Notes: generated by a model from the sequence alone, not told the origin. Counted from the first letter of the stretch, positions 1-11,230 are shown. The stretch is DNA of 64,000 nucleotides from Podaxis mareebaensis (GCA_018524725.1 JAEUWP010000547.1:26204-90203), one strand, 5' to 3'. Program-made: numbers and translations.

Positions 1-711
1 TGGAGGTGAACTGCTATGTCCTGTATGCTTTTCTGCTGAAGGCAAGTTAGGATACAGTCCAAATTGAAGTAGGTCAAGTTTTCTAGGGAGGAAAACCCGT
101 CCCAAGAGACGGTGGGCCCGAAGTCAATGTCAAGGTGTGTGAGGTTTCTGAAAAAGGGGAGGTGAAATGACCGATGTTCGGGAGGTAGGGATTCCCAATA
201 AAGGGAGAGTCTCCGTAACCTTGGAAGAGTGAGCGTATGGGGTGAGAGGATAGACTCGAGAATCGTCTGAGTAGTGGGGCTGGGCTGTGCCCAGCACGCT
301 AGACTGATCAAATTGGTACATAGAGGGAGGAATCCCTCTGCGAGATTCCACTTCTGCAAGTCATCGACGAAGATTCTTTGGACATATCGCGTGTAAAAGT
401 CTTTCGGCTTTGATCCTTCGTGAAATGTGGATGCGAATAAGCGAAATTGTCGCCTTTCGGTTTTGCTATACGTGTGACGGTTGAGGTCAATACACTGGTA
501 TATGAGAGGCTCGATCCTGATTCGAGGGGTTAGTGTTGATCATCGCGGAGTGATGGAAGAACGAGCACCAAGACTTGACGTCGTGTGACACGAGGGCAAA
601 GTGGGTAGCTTTCCGACGACTCTCTTCAAAGGCTTCTTCGAAAATCAACCGCTGGATGTCTGTTGGAAACTGAGAGAATAGGGTGAAGCTTTCAGCGGCG
701 TTCGGGGACAT
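1..711 (-). CDS. F-box-like / leucine-rich repeat protein, 3' part outside window
   Basis: Two exons are visible. Exon 1 (711-569) begins at an ATG and encodes an F-box-like motif, FPTDIQRLIFEEAFEESRRK, followed by ATHFALVSHDVKSW. A 52-bp intron (568-517, GTGCTC...CAG) restores the frame into IEPLIYQCIDLNR and then a leucine-rich stretch running to the window edge. F-box-like proteins of this kind are greatly expanded in Agaricomycetes. The F-box usually recruits a target to an SCF ubiquitin ligase through Skp1, and the leucine-rich part binds the target. The start is chosen because the F-box lies at the expected distance of about 15 residues. The 3' end is cut by the window. The substrate cannot be told. 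It lies head-to-tail with the BTB gene, 125 bp apart. Confidence 0.85.
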
Positions 712-835
712 TGGTTCGTCTGACGGGAGACATGGAAGAAGGGTGAAGATATATGGGCGCGCTCAGCGACGAAGGCTTTCGAAGACTATTGCGGCACGTG
801 CGTGACATGCATTATGGCACCCAAATCAAGCCAGA

Positions 836-1768
836 CTACAAAAAGCTACTAAATTTAGGGACATTAGCTACCTCTTTCTGGGCGAATTCGCTCCAGGAAT
901 GTATGATGGGGCGGCAAGAGTTGCATCCTGTAAGATGAAAGAAGATCGTGAATATCTCCCGTAGAGCTTGAATACCCTCGCCGAGGCGACGATAAATAAA
1001 CCGAGATTTCGTTATCAGGCAGGGGCACGGATCATTTGGCCAGGGACAATTGGGGTCTTCAAAGGTGCAGACTCTGCGCAAGGCCGAGCTCCAAGCCTCG
1101 TAAAAATGGATCTGTTATTGACAAGTGAGCTGAAGCAAATTATAACGCTGAATCTGCCACTAACCCAAGGAACAACAAGAGTGGGGGGTAGTGCATCCAG
1201 AGTGGATTTCAATGGCTCGGCGATAACAAGCGGGGCGGCTCGATCGAGTAGTTCGTGATACCCATGCCTTCCTGCGTATATCATCACATCCCTTGGGTGC
1301 TGCAGGACATAATTTCTAAGAATTCTTCGCTCGGTCTTCGTACAACCCCAATATTAGACCGCACGTACGTCATTCTAACATGGCAAATGTTCATCGCAGG
1401 GAACACTTCGTATTTCTCTGCTGCCTCGGCAAGAGGTGCGAGGACTTCAATGACCTCACATTCCAGGGAAGGATGTCGTCGAGGGTAGATGAACTGAAAA
1501 AGTAGCTCCAGGGTGCGAGCGGATTCGGTCAGGTGAACAACTTCTCCACAAGTCTCAAACTCAGGGGGAGGAAAACCGCCTGTAGCCGTCTCCAAATTCT
1601 TTCTGTGTATACGGAGCTGAACGCCGTCACAGGATTGAAATACTACATCTGCAGAAGGGTCGTTGACTAGCAGGAGTCAGTTCCCAAGGGTTAATCTTGC
1701 GAGGAATTAGTCTACCCACAGGCTTCAGACGAACGGATTTCGGGTTTAGAAGCAACTGGGGCATCCAT
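836..1768 (-). CDS. BTB/POZ domain protein (Agaricomycete family)
   Basis: Four exons join in frame. The first encodes MDAPVASKPEIRSSEAC (ATG at 1768). The second carries the BTB core DPSADVVFQSCDGVQLRIHR and continues to about HVRMT. The third covers the ...LQHPRDVMIYAGRHGYHELL region. The fourth encodes FYEAWSSALRRVCTFEDPNC and ends PKFSSFL-stop. All introns are short (50-75 bp) with GT-AG ends. BTB domains dimerise and often act as adaptors for Cul3 ubiquitin ligases. In mushrooms this family is large and mostly uncharacterised. The conserved cysteines in the C-terminal third (CxFEDPNCPWPNDPCPC) are typical of the family. Length is about 240 aa, slightly short but complete. A related but degraded BTB gene occurs inside the transposon at 15.6-16.4 kb. 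Confidence 0.85.
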
Positions 1769-2008
1769 AGTAAGGGGGAAGGGGGTAGTCGCATTCCATC
1801 ATTTATTTCCTCCCCTTTAACCCTTCATCCGCGCATTTGATCAATGACCACTCATGGAGACCTGGTGGAAGACGCGTGCAAGATCTGTGTGGCAAGGACG
1901 CGGCCCCGGCAATTACCGGATTAAACAAGACTAAACAACGCCGGCGTTGAATGATTTGTGTATAGCCCGCCGACATCAAGACCAGCCCCGTTCCCTCAAG
2001 ACTTTCCG

Positions 2009-2748
2009 ATGGCAGTACGTCCGAAATCTCTGCTTGGACTATGCTTGGATCGCATGCAGTTGCATACAGCCAAAAATCAGCGAAATCGCGGTCGAATTCC
2101 GATGGATGGAACTTTGGGACTTTGGATGATGAGCTGATGATGTGTTGGGCTGGCGCTCTTTATACAGCACTCCTGCGATCCAGGTGTCTTGGGTGAAAAC
2201 CAATTGAACTGACGCATATATTCTCTCTACATCTAGGAATCAAATTTCAAGCGTTTCGTCGAGGTCGGCCGAGGTGCGTATGTTGGTGTACAAGAGAATA
2301 TAACATTCTAGACTCACGGTTTTGCAGTTGTCCTCATTAACAACGGCCCCTTCTCAGGAAAAATCGCCGTCATTGCCGAGATCATCGACCACAACCGGGT
2401 GAGCATATCCTCAAGCCATTGCTCTTAAGCCAACTGCTAAGAAGGAACTAGGCAATCATTGACGGTCCTACTACCGGTGTCCCCCGCCAGGCCTTCCCCT
2501 ACAGGCACCTCCTCCTCACACCTCTCAAACTCACAAAATTGCCTCGCGCTGCTGGTTCCGGTGTCATTCGGAAGCTTGTAGAGAAGGAGGGTATCGTTGA
2601 GAAGTGGGACAATTCCGCATGGGCGCAGAAGCGGGCGACCAAGGAGAAGCGGAAGTCGCTGAACGACTTCGATCGTTTCAAGGTCATGTTGGCGAAGAAG
2701 CAGAGGCGGGATGTTGTCCGAAAAGCCCTCAAGAAGGCATCAGCATGA
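2009..2748 (+). CDS. RPL14: 60S ribosomal protein eL14
   Basis: Four exons: 2009-2014, 2237-2273, 2328-2398 and 2452-2748. They total 411 nt and give 136 aa, close to yeast eL14 (138 aa). The first exon is only ATGGCA, followed by a GTACGT donor. Joining it to GAATCAAAT gives MAESNFKRFVEVGR, the conserved N-terminus. The rest reads VVLINNGPFSGKIAVIAEII, a KOW-type beta-barrel, then AIIDGPTTGVPRQAFPYRHL and a lysine-rich helical tail ending RDVVRKALKKASA. It is a structural protein of the large ribosomal subunit. A pyrimidine-rich stretch (CCCGTTCCCTCAAGACTTTCCG) directly precedes the start, as is usual for ribosomal protein genes. The two-codon first exon makes the start easy to miss in automated annotation. 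Confidence 0.96.
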
Positions 2749-3035
2749 GCCGGGCACTTGTATTCACATTGCTATGTCCATGTTTTGTCCATGCATTTAC
2801 GCACATGCAACATGCGTTTCCGTTCTCTCTGTAAGATAGCCAATGCTGCATCATACAAGCCCGTATGACGAAACCAGATGGGCTGTCACAGTTGGCCGAT
2901 CACTAGTAATGATACCTGGAGTACCCACCTCGGGAGGTTACTGACTGCTTCTATCTCATTCTCAATATTTTAGATTAATTGATTTCGAACAATATCGACA
3001 CAGAAAGCTGGCATACGGAAGATGTTGATCTGTCT

Positions 3036-4163
3036 TCAGCGAGCAAAGGAGAAATTGATATTGTTCCCTGACCCGGAAACGTTAAAGCTATCATCTCTGA
3101 CAGTGTGGTTCATATCTCCTCCAACATAGCTATAACTTATGTTGGCGCCCGGAGCAATATGGTTCTGCACGTTTGCAAAACTGTTCGTTCCAGAAGCCGG
3201 GAATCCGGCCGGATCACCCATCGCGACATTCATCAGCTGAGACTGTCGTGCTTCGTCTCGAAGTCGCCGGCGTTCCGCTCTGGCCTGCGATCGTGCAGAT
3301 TTGGGTGGCTGCATAGGTGATGCTTGCGGCTGCGGCACCTCAGGCTGTGGCATTTGGAGAGGGGGCTGTGATGTTTTTTGTTGTTCCAGCAATTCTGCTA
3401 GTTGGGTGCTCAACGTTGCCAGTTGTTTGCGCACTTCAATATCGGATTGTAGCTGAAGCGAGCCTCAGTTTGACAGGACACGTCACCAACAGCAATGCAA
3501 GGAAACTCACTCCAAAGAGGCTGATAGCGTGTTGCAGGCGACTCCGACACTCCAGGATGGTTTCTTGGTCCACTTGATGGTGCAAAATTCTTTTCATTAG
3601 GGAACGCTTCTTCACATGTTTCTTGACACAGGCTTCTATGGCTTGCATATCCCTGTGTGTGAACTGAGCGTCAATTGACTTATCGAGAGGAAAACGGCGC
3701 GACGTACTCCACAAGTTGATTGGCGTCCTGCTGTAGTACTGCAAGGCCAACAGAGGCGATCTGCTCACTCTGAGAAACGTTTACTCTCTGAATGACGGTA
3801 ACCATAATGAGGCAGGAATCCCTTCCTATTGAGATAAATTCCTCTTTGTTGGCCTTCACCGTCTGAAATGCACGTTAAGGATCAGGCTGGGTGACATAAA
3901 CGTGTTATCCTCACCTGGGCAATATTGATGATTGAGAGGGCAATACCAGCTGCCACAGCAATTCCTGGTACTGGGGCGAAGTCGCCCGCAGTCTGGAGCA
4001 ACCGCAGGGCGTGCTCGCCGATAATGACAGCTGTCGACAATATGAAGCCCTTTGAAGTCAAATCATCATTAACGGTATCAAGCAGACCCATACCTGGGTT
4101 ACCCATCGGGCCTTTGAAGACCTGGAGGCAAGTATGATGGGAAGAGGTGTGCAGGAAGATCAA
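3036..4163 (-). CDS. Agaricomycete hypothetical protein with coiled coil and GGDMN tail
   Basis: At least four exons can be joined. Exon A encodes MGNPGMGLLDTVNDDLTSKG and then a hydrophobic GIAVAAGIALSIINIAQ. Exon B has VKANKEEFISIGRDSCLIMV. The next encodes QIASVGLAVLQQDANQLVEY, followed by a basic HRDMQAIEACVKKHVKKRSL segment and a helix ending SRLQHAISLFG. The last encodes VRKQLATLSTQLAELLEQQ, a Gln/Pro-rich linker, an Arg-rich stretch (RAERRRLRDEARQSQ) and a tail containing YVGGDMNHTVRDDSFNVSG. Proteins of this layout are common and unnamed in mushrooms. GGD(M/I)N motifs also occur near the N-termini of fungal NLR-like proteins, so a link to immunity or cell-death signalling is possible but is my inference. 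The 5' end is uncertain: the start could be internal (MGNPGMG) or in a further upstream exon. Confidence 0.6.
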
Positions 4164-4423
4164 CGCCCGCTTATGTCCACGGGTGACAAATATATTAAGA
4201 TGTGGTGCTTCGGGCGTCTATGTAAAGACGCGGGGGGCGATGTGGGAAGACACAACTTGTGATGGGCGATGCATTCTGTCCGTTGAGCTTTTTAAATGAT
4301 GAGTCGGACCTGAAAAGTCATGGTGAGGTAGAAGTGGCTGTGGAGGCGCGTGGACAAACGCAACACAATTGGACACGCGTCTTGCCTTCCTACCATCACA
4401 ATACAATTGGCCAATAATCCGTC

Positions 4424-7400
4424 ATGGGCTCGCTGACCAGTGATGACCACCTCAGGCAACATATCCATCAGCTGTTGTACAACTACGCCAAAACGCACTT
4501 GACGACTGATCACATTGCATTTACCTCCATTATTTTCACTCAAGTCATTCCCGTTATCCACCGTAAAACGTCGACCTCGCGTTCTGACCTATATCCTCAG
4601 CTCCAGCCACACCTCTTGAAAGAAGTTCCCCTAGCCGACCCGGCAGCCTTTACACTACCCACTGATCCCTTTAATGTGCTTTTCAAATTACACAGCATTG
4701 ATCAACTTCCTCGCTATGAAGAACGATTCAGGGCGAATCGTGAGGCGACAATGCTTCTAAAACAGCATCTCCGAACACGCAGTGGAGCGCCGAAAACGGA
4801 GAGAATCATCTACGAGGATGAGCGTATGAACCCATATCTTCCCATTTATGCTTTATTCGCCCTGAATTTGGTTGCATAGATCCACCACTTTGTATCCCGG
4901 AACTGTTGTCTCCTATTCTTACGCGCCGTTCCATTCGTGCAGGTCCTCATCTGGGAAATTCGGGTTGCCTGAGCTCGTTGCCAAGTTCATCTAGCGCCCT
5001 GGTCCGAAGCACTGGTATTTGCCCCGTGCGAGTAGAAGCTGTACAAGAACCAGATATCCCTTATGAACGGACGCTGTACACCCGTTATCTTCCAGCGTCC
5101 GCTTCTATTTCGCTGATCCTCTCACTTCAGCAAAGTTGCATGGGCTTTAAAAGCTGAGGAGCGAGAGGAAGTCCGCGACTTATTGAAGCATGTCACGAAC
5201 ATGCGACGTCCTCAGCCCAATCACAGGAACTCTGTATTGCACAATTATCTCTACGGGGATGAACCCGCCCCTATTGCATCGCCTCTCGAAGAACAGTTCA
5301 CCCCTATTTTCCCGAGAAGTAGGCGATTGGGTCACGGAAAAACGGAGATTGGCGCTGTGCCTCATGGACAAAGCATCAAAGACCTTACAGCAATCCTTCC
5401 TGAAGCCAGATTGGGATCCGATGACTCCGAATTAAGTATCGAAAATGCGAACATGATGATAGTCGATGGCTGGCGTTAGCCCTGTTCCACGTTATGCCAT
5501 TCAATGCTGACTATTTTCTTAGATACACTCAGGGTGTCATCGCCAATGTCGACCGCGACGCCGACAAGCAGTCAAGAGGAAAACAAGATTGACCAATTAT
5601 TCCTGGGTGATTCGCCAATAACCGAACCTATGATTGGCCTGATGAATGAAAAGATAGGCAAGTTGGCGGGCTACACGTGTTTTCTATAAGCGCTAACTTC
5701 ATTGTTTCTTCCTTTCTTGCCCTTCGTTTGGTAGAGGAAATAGAAATCCCACGTTCACGCCGCATTGGAGGAACATATGGAAGGGGAACGCACATACTCT
5801 ACGGACAAAAGTGAGCCGCTTCTCGCCTTAATCAAGATCCACTCTTAATGCCTCTGTTTCCTAGCATAGGGACCTTCCTCTCCCCTTTACTTCAGAACAA
5901 GGCATCGAATCCATCATCTGAGATTAGGGTCAGAGGTTCCAGTCCTGTGCCTGAATCCCTCCTCGGCCAGGCTTCCGTTCACGACAGCATCACGCGAAGC
6001 AACTGCGACAGTGACTGGGATAGCCTCGGTGCAGAAATCGAACGTTTGTGCCCAAATGAAGATCCGTCTGACATCATCATGAAAGTTAAAGTGGAGGAAG
6101 ATAAGAGCGATATGTTTATGGAAGGTTCCCCGCTCATTTTTCAGGAACCATAGCCTCATACTCACTTTATGAGGATTAGTGCCTCAGTTGCCCTCGCCCA
6201 ACGCCCGTGACTCTAATTCTCCCGTCCTCCCAACGAGGCTCAGTGACCTGACACAGGATATCGATACGTCGCATGGCTATCGCCCTGTAAAGAAAGCTTT
6301 GAAGGGTCTATCTGCGTTGAGGCTCTCCCTCTCATGGGTGTTAGGCTTATTGCTATGGTTTTTGGGGGTGTTGGCTCTGACTCTTGCTCAATAGGACCTT
6401 CACTGTCGATGCACCGTTACCTTCTCATCAGGAGGTTTCTGGAGTCTCTGAGCTTTTCCCTGGTTCCTTACTTCGCGAGAATGTCGATCACTTGCTCCAG
6501 CGAGCTCTTGGTGACGCCTCTACCAGCGACAAAGCTCGGTTAGCTATTCTGGACGAAGATCTTGAATTACCAGCTATGGAGCAAGATAAAACGCCTTTCA
6601 TTGCTATCTCTCGAAAGGACAGACGCGCTGGATTTGAAAATAGCCTCCACCGTGGTTACGCATCTCCCGAGCGCAAACGTACAATTCCCGAACCAGATCG
6701 GCTACAACTGCCTGCTGACGGCGCAGTGCGGAATTTCAAGCGCCAGCGGATTCAGACTGAGGGTGACTTTGATGGTTTCTCTTACGAACCCTCCATCTTC
6801 CATTTCCAAGGTCCGGCTGATGCGCCGGTGTTTTGCGAGCCGCCAGAAGTGATACTCATTTTTGTTTGGAAGTGCCTTATGCTGACATTCAACTTGGCCC
6901 ACCTAGTTCGACTCCCCACACTTGTCGTTTGTTGAAGCTACTCTCGCTGATCAGCAACCTACTGACGCCATTCGGATGAACATTTCTAATATGGATACCC
7001 CCGAGGATGAAGCTAGGAACGTTCCCTATGACATGGACATCACTGCGAAAACTCGAGTGGAGCTTAGTTTCGCAGATCTGGTTCCGACCGCGGGTTTCGC
7101 TCCTACTGGGTCGCCTGAACCCTATATAGACTCACGCACTTCCCGTTTGGCCGAGTTTACACACTTACGGGCAAAAGCGGTCTTCGATGTTTCTACAACT
7201 GCGGAAGCCTTAGACCTTCCTCTGAGTTCAAGCACAACAATGCAAACTTCATTAACGGATGATATTGCGGTTATGATTATTGATCAAGCTACTCTAGTTC
7301 TCCCGGAGGATGGAAATAGAGTCAAATCCCCTCATCGGTACATGACTTCCATGGATTTCGTGCAGCGACAATCAATTGTCCGGGCGCTCAGGACACAGGA

Positions 7401-8241
7401 ATGCAACGTCAATTTGGCAGAACGAACGTCTCTAGGCGGTGTGGATGTAATCGTTGACCCTGACTCGGCTATCATCGTGGTTTCCCTGTTCACTCTTCCG
7501 GCACATGGAAACCAGCTAGTGGATCAAATATCGGAGCTCTCTTGGAGGTTTCTACGTATACTCATCATACTCGAAGCTTATCCTGAAACACTTGCGTTGA
7601 GACCGCCGAAATCGACTACGGATACACCGAACATCTCGGCGTATACTCCGCCTATCTTGAAAGCGATCAGGAAGCTGAAGCGGGATATAGTTATAGTAGA
7701 GGCATGCGGGAAAAAGAGAACGGAGTGTATGGTTGAATATGCTTTTGCGAACAATCCGTTGGAGGCGGCGAAGCTCACGAGGTATTTTGGGGACCTTGCT
7801 GAGGAGAGAGATCAGAGTGGTGGTCTTTTGTGGAAATCGAGGGAATGGTTAGAGTTGGAAGTGTTTCCGGTTTGTTCCCATAAACTCTTTGTTGGAAGCA
7901 TTGACGAAGCAGTGGAATGGGTGCGCAGGACGAAGAGGATTTGGCCAAACTCGGGGGAATGAATCGGATGTCCGCTACGATCCTCCTATGCAAAGCGAGT
8001 GGGGACGAAATCTTGAGTATGTTGCCTGAAGAAAGAATGGAAGCATTTGGGCTCTTGGTTGGGTTTGATACTGTGGTATGTCCTCCGTATGTCATGCTGG
8101 ACCTTGCTAATCCATGGACAGAAACTGTTGAACGATGACCTTGACGGTCTATTCAGAACAGATGAACGAGAAGCGGAGCCTTCGGCCATTGCTTTATCGG
8201 AATGTTCCTGGCCAGGTGGAGTCAGCCAGTCAGAAGATTGA
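4424..8241 (+). CDS. Large multi-exon protein with XPF-like and HhH C-terminus; possible SHOC1/ZIP2 homologue
   Basis: The gene begins MGSLTSDDHLRQHIHQLLYN (ATG 4424). Exon 1 ends at 4823 with a GTATGA donor, and exon 2 starts at 4880 (HPPLCIPELLSPILTRRS). Further exons carry VAWALKAEEREEVRDLLKHV, an acidic middle region (CDSDWDSLGAEIERLCPNED), and a long exon from about 6,922. The C-terminal half has GGVDVIVDPDSAIIVVSLFT, a buried strand of an XPF-nuclease-like fold, and later LKRDIVIVEACGKKRTECMV. It ends in a helix-hairpin-helix-like DEEDLAKLGGMNRMSATILL and PEERMEAFGLLVGFDT. An XPF-like core without the ERKxxxD catalytic motif plus an HhH tail fits SHOC1/ZIP2, a ZMM-group protein that promotes meiotic crossovers. 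The assignment rests on fold pattern only. The internal exon count and the junction near 7,900 are not settled. It converges on the minus-strand gene at 8,393. Confidence 0.5.
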
Positions 8242-8392
8242 GAATATGAATCGTCTAATAGTACAAGGCATATGACGATACTGATAGCGTACATAGGTGA
8301 GGGAAACCGATGCATCGGAGACAGCACTATCGCTGTGTAGCAATAATATTCTAAATGGACGTGTAGTGTTTTGAGGCGCTGCTCGAATTCAA

Positions 8393-9705
8393 TCACACGG
8401 CCACCGAGGCGTTCGTGGCCAGTCTCTCCTTTTGAAGTCGAAGTCTCATTCGTTTTTGAGCAATCTCTACCTCGAGTGCCTCCTGCTGCTCTGCCGACAT
8501 GGTTGCAATATACGGAGCTAATTGCTCTAGGGGCGCCTATCAGTTGTGACGTCGAAATGCTTGGCCCAACCGTACCAGATCTCAATGTAGAAGGGAAGTG
8601 ATCCTCTAAGGATGTTGTGTTGATGGGCTGCTCTCCGTTCGCGAACCGATTAGGGGCCTCATCCTGAGGCTCTTCTGCGGATGGTGGTGGCACGGGTGTT
8701 ATTGGGTCCCGGACTGATATTTTCACGCCAACTTTTTGAGCTCCCGCTTCGTGGCTCTGGGTAGGAACTCCCATATTTCCTCCAAGTAGAGCAGCCGGAT
8801 TCGTAGAACCAACAGCGGCGGGTGAATGTTGATCGAATGGCACGGAAGAAATCTGCGGAGGGTCGAATGTTATGCCAGAATTGTTCTGCGTGGGCATAGG
8901 GGCGAAAGGCGGCAATGGTGTTTTGCCGGATTCTTGAGGGGGGAATGCGAACTGAGGAACTCCTGACGGGTCAAGCGGGACTGGTGGAACAAATGGTGGG
9001 AGCCCCTGTTCCATCGGGACATTCAACATTTGTGGTGGGAGAGGAAGCTTCATCCCAGCGGTGCGAAGATCGGGGAGCATCAAGGGATTAAAGTCCGGAG
9101 GTAGCGCGCCAGGTGGGGGAACCATACCTAGATGTGGTCCTGTTAGAGGGAGGCCACCCAAACCAGCTTTCCCTTGGGGGCTCTCAACTGGGACTCCGGG
9201 CCACCTCCCTCCGTTCTTCGCTTCTTCTGCTCTCTTCGCCTTTCGTTCCTTCCGGTCTTTAAGCTGCGCTCTCATATCGGTCAATTGCATATCCAGGTCT
9301 TTTGCCTCCTCTTCGAACATCGGCGATATAAATCCATTGAATGTCGCTAAAGACGATTGGGGATTACCGTCGTGGATATTGAGGGATGGTCGAAGCCGGA
9401 CGTACTGCTTCCCGAGCCTGTCGTCACATACTTGCTGCCCTGCCTCGCTTCCATCGAGAGTGCTTGCGGGGTACCAAACACTATGAAGTTCCGCCAGCAT
9501 GAGCAATGGTTTGGGACTGGATGAAGATTGACAGCGTACTTGTTGATGGAAGCAAATCTCGACCGATAGCTTTGGTAGCCACCTCGACTGCTTGCGATGC
9601 TTTTTGTATCGCGCGTGCCGCCTCTTCCTCAGGATTTGCACTTGGTTTATTCTTTGAGTTGTCACCGTTGGTGATGAAACCATGAGCGCCAGTAAAGAAG
9701 GGCAT
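8393..9705 (-). CDS. Proline-rich hypothetical protein with C-terminal coiled coil
   Basis: The predicted N-terminus is MPFFTGAHGFITNGDNSKNK (ATG 9705), followed by a helical EEEAARAIQKASQAVEVATK. A later exon has FEEEAKDLDMQLTDMRAQLK and KDRKERKAKRAEEAKNG, a charged coiled coil. A long proline/glycine-rich low-complexity region follows (for example PPFVPPVPLDPSGVPQFAFP). Near 8,580 a phase-1 donor (TCTG/GTACGG) joins to an acceptor after CCCTAG. This shifts into MSAEQQEALEVEIAQKRMRL and ends ATNASVAV-stop at 8,393. The uninterrupted 590-codon frame over this region crosses those introns and should not be taken as the protein. The GAHGF opening resembles leaders of other mushroom proteins such as the NLR-like gene at 26 kb. 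Function is unknown. Exon borders around 9,330-9,540 are uncertain. Confidence 0.5.
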
Positions 9706-9983
9706 GATAGCGGAAAGAAAGTAAAAAGGGACGGGTGATGGTTGGGGGGGTTGTGCAAGGGGCTGTTATTGGAACAATCCGCTTCCCCTACCCTACTGGT
9801 CGTTTCCTGGGAAATTCCCTTTCTCAGAACACGACTGGTTGAGCGCTTAATGATTAATGAGCCCTGGTGTCACGCTGAGAAATCCCGGGGTGAACCAAAA
9901 ACGAAAAGAAAAGTTCGGAACCGAACAAGTCAGGGTTTGGTTCGGTGAGATAGTGGCCTGGCACCTCCTGGCACTCGGAGTGC
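9706..9983. other. Intergenic flank left of the nested transposon
   Basis: No gene was recognised. It contains a GTTCGGAACCGAAC palindrome-like stretch near 9,915 and a GGTTCGG repeat about 25 bp later. These may be the promoter of the minus-strand proline-rich gene or the remnant of another transposon end. CpG is still normal here, unlike inside the element that starts at 9,986. Confidence 0.4.
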
Positions 9984-10175
9984 TACAGTCACCTCTCTCT
10001 TAACCCATAGCCCTCGGTGGAAGGGTCGAGCTATGGGTTATGACAGAGTATGGGTTATCAAAGAGGTCGGCTTTTAGCGCCAAATAAATTCATTAAAAAT
10101 CGAAAAAAGAATCATTTCCGTGCTATACTACGCAAAAGACTTCCATGAGCGAAGAGACAAGGCATAACTCGTATA

Positions 10176-10588
10176 CTATATGGCTTTCCGGGGAAAATAG
10201 TCAAGGATACTCGTATCCTTTAGGTTTTCTACCTCCTCCAGATGAAGTTGATGGTTGAACATCGCCAAAATCTGTTCCATTGACCTTGAGAGTGAGTGGT
10301 TTGTGGTGGAGAGATACCCATTGATGAGCATAGAGGCCTTGAGTAAGCTTTGACGGCTTGCGACAGTGACTGGTTCCAATGAGTCATCATCGACATCACC
10401 ACCACCACCATTAATTTCACTGTCTGTGCAAGTGTTGCATTTACGTGCTTCAACTTTGATTTTGCCTTGGTCTTTGAGTTATTTGTTGACCCTTGACGGC
10501 AGCACCGTCATTTCCAGGGCCTGGAAGAGTAGTTATTTTAAATAGAATCCACTGAATTCACATACGTTTCTGCTTCTTGCCCACTGTC
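10176..10588 (-). pseudogene. C-terminal part of outer transposon ORF
   Basis: The minus strand encodes an acidic run (EINGGGGDVDDDSLEPVTVA), then SRQSLLKASMLINGYLSTTN and LEEVENLKDTSILDYFPRKA, ending at a stop at 10,176. The pattern of acidic linker, helical repeat and a short final (T-x-I-x-D-Y-F) motif matches the C-terminus of ORFs carried by pogo/Tigger-like elements in mushrooms, recalled from family knowledge. Its upstream end (GKKQKRM, next to 10,588) continues exactly the sequence broken off at 24,151. The central DDE region is not visible, so I infer an internal deletion that preceded the insertion. Confidence 0.6.
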
Positions 10589-10594
10589 ATAGGC
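10589..10594. repeat. Left 6-bp target-site duplication (ATAGGC) of inner element
   Basis: ATAGGC directly precedes the left inverted repeat and is found again directly after the right one (24145-24150). Removing the inner element and one copy restores a continuous reading frame in the outer transposon ORF, which independently supports this boundary. Confidence 0.8.
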
Positions 10595-11230
10595 TATGGT
10601 GGGCCATTGGCCTAAAAAAGATTTGGCCCCCGCAGAACTTAATAATGTGCTTGTGCAGTATTTACATACTGCCTAGACCTAAAGTATACTCAGTAGTTTA
10701 CAAAATCTAGTTATTACCTTGTCTCATGGGGGGGGAAAACCACATGCACAGGATTTTGAAAATCCCACATGCAACAGTAACCCTCCCTAGAAGAAGTTAT
10801 GTATACAAAATTCATGCATGGAATTATAAATATTTTGCATGGGGTTTTCTGAAAGTCCCACACACATATCATGTATGTTGCATGTATGTTCTGCACAGGA
10901 TTTTCTCAAAGTTCCATGTGTGCCTGCTGTGTATGTTCTGTGTGTGGGATTTTCTAAAAGTTCCACATGTGTTTGCTGTGTATGTTCTGTGCACAGGATT
11001 TTCTGAAAGTTCCACATGCACTTGCTGTGTATGTTCTGCATGTGGGATCTTCTGAAAGTTCTGCATGCACTTGCTGTGTATGTTCTACACATGGGATTTT
11101 CAGAAAGTTCCATTCACAAGCTTGGTCTCAAGATGAAAGGTTGACATTATGTGCATTCAGACTCTGATAGGGATGAGGGCATAAAGGAGTGGCTTCAGTG
11201 ACTATGAAATGGGTATGATGAAACTACTAT
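10595..11230 (+). repeat. Left long terminal inverted repeat of inner element
   Basis: It aligns to the complement of 23,650-24,144 over its whole length. It differs mainly in the number of 49-bp tandem units and at former CpG sites. Landmarks shared by both copies are TAAAAAAGATTTGGCCCCC, AGTATACTCAGTAGTTTAC, a G-run followed by AAAACCACATGC, and AAGCTTGGTCTCAAGATGAA. The inner border is approximate. Confidence 0.8.
10840..11115 (+). repeat. 49-bp tandem repeat, about six units, in left inverted repeat
   Basis: Units share the core GGATTTTCTGAAAGTTCCAC followed by TTGCTGTGTATGTTCTG. Successive TATG landmarks (for example 10981 and 11030) are 49 bp apart. The spacer positions alternate between TG and CA (for example CACATG, TGTGTG, GCACAG), as expected if the ancestral unit held several CpGs. 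The array may be transposase-binding subterminal repeats, but that is inference. Confidence 0.8.

Noticed and set aside
7986..9758. A single uninterrupted 590-codon gene on the minus strand
   Set aside because: Its C-terminal part is antisense to the last exons of the plus-strand gene, and a splice at about 8,580 leads into a better coiled-coil frame ending at 8,393. The true N-terminus is MPFFTGAHGF at 9,705.
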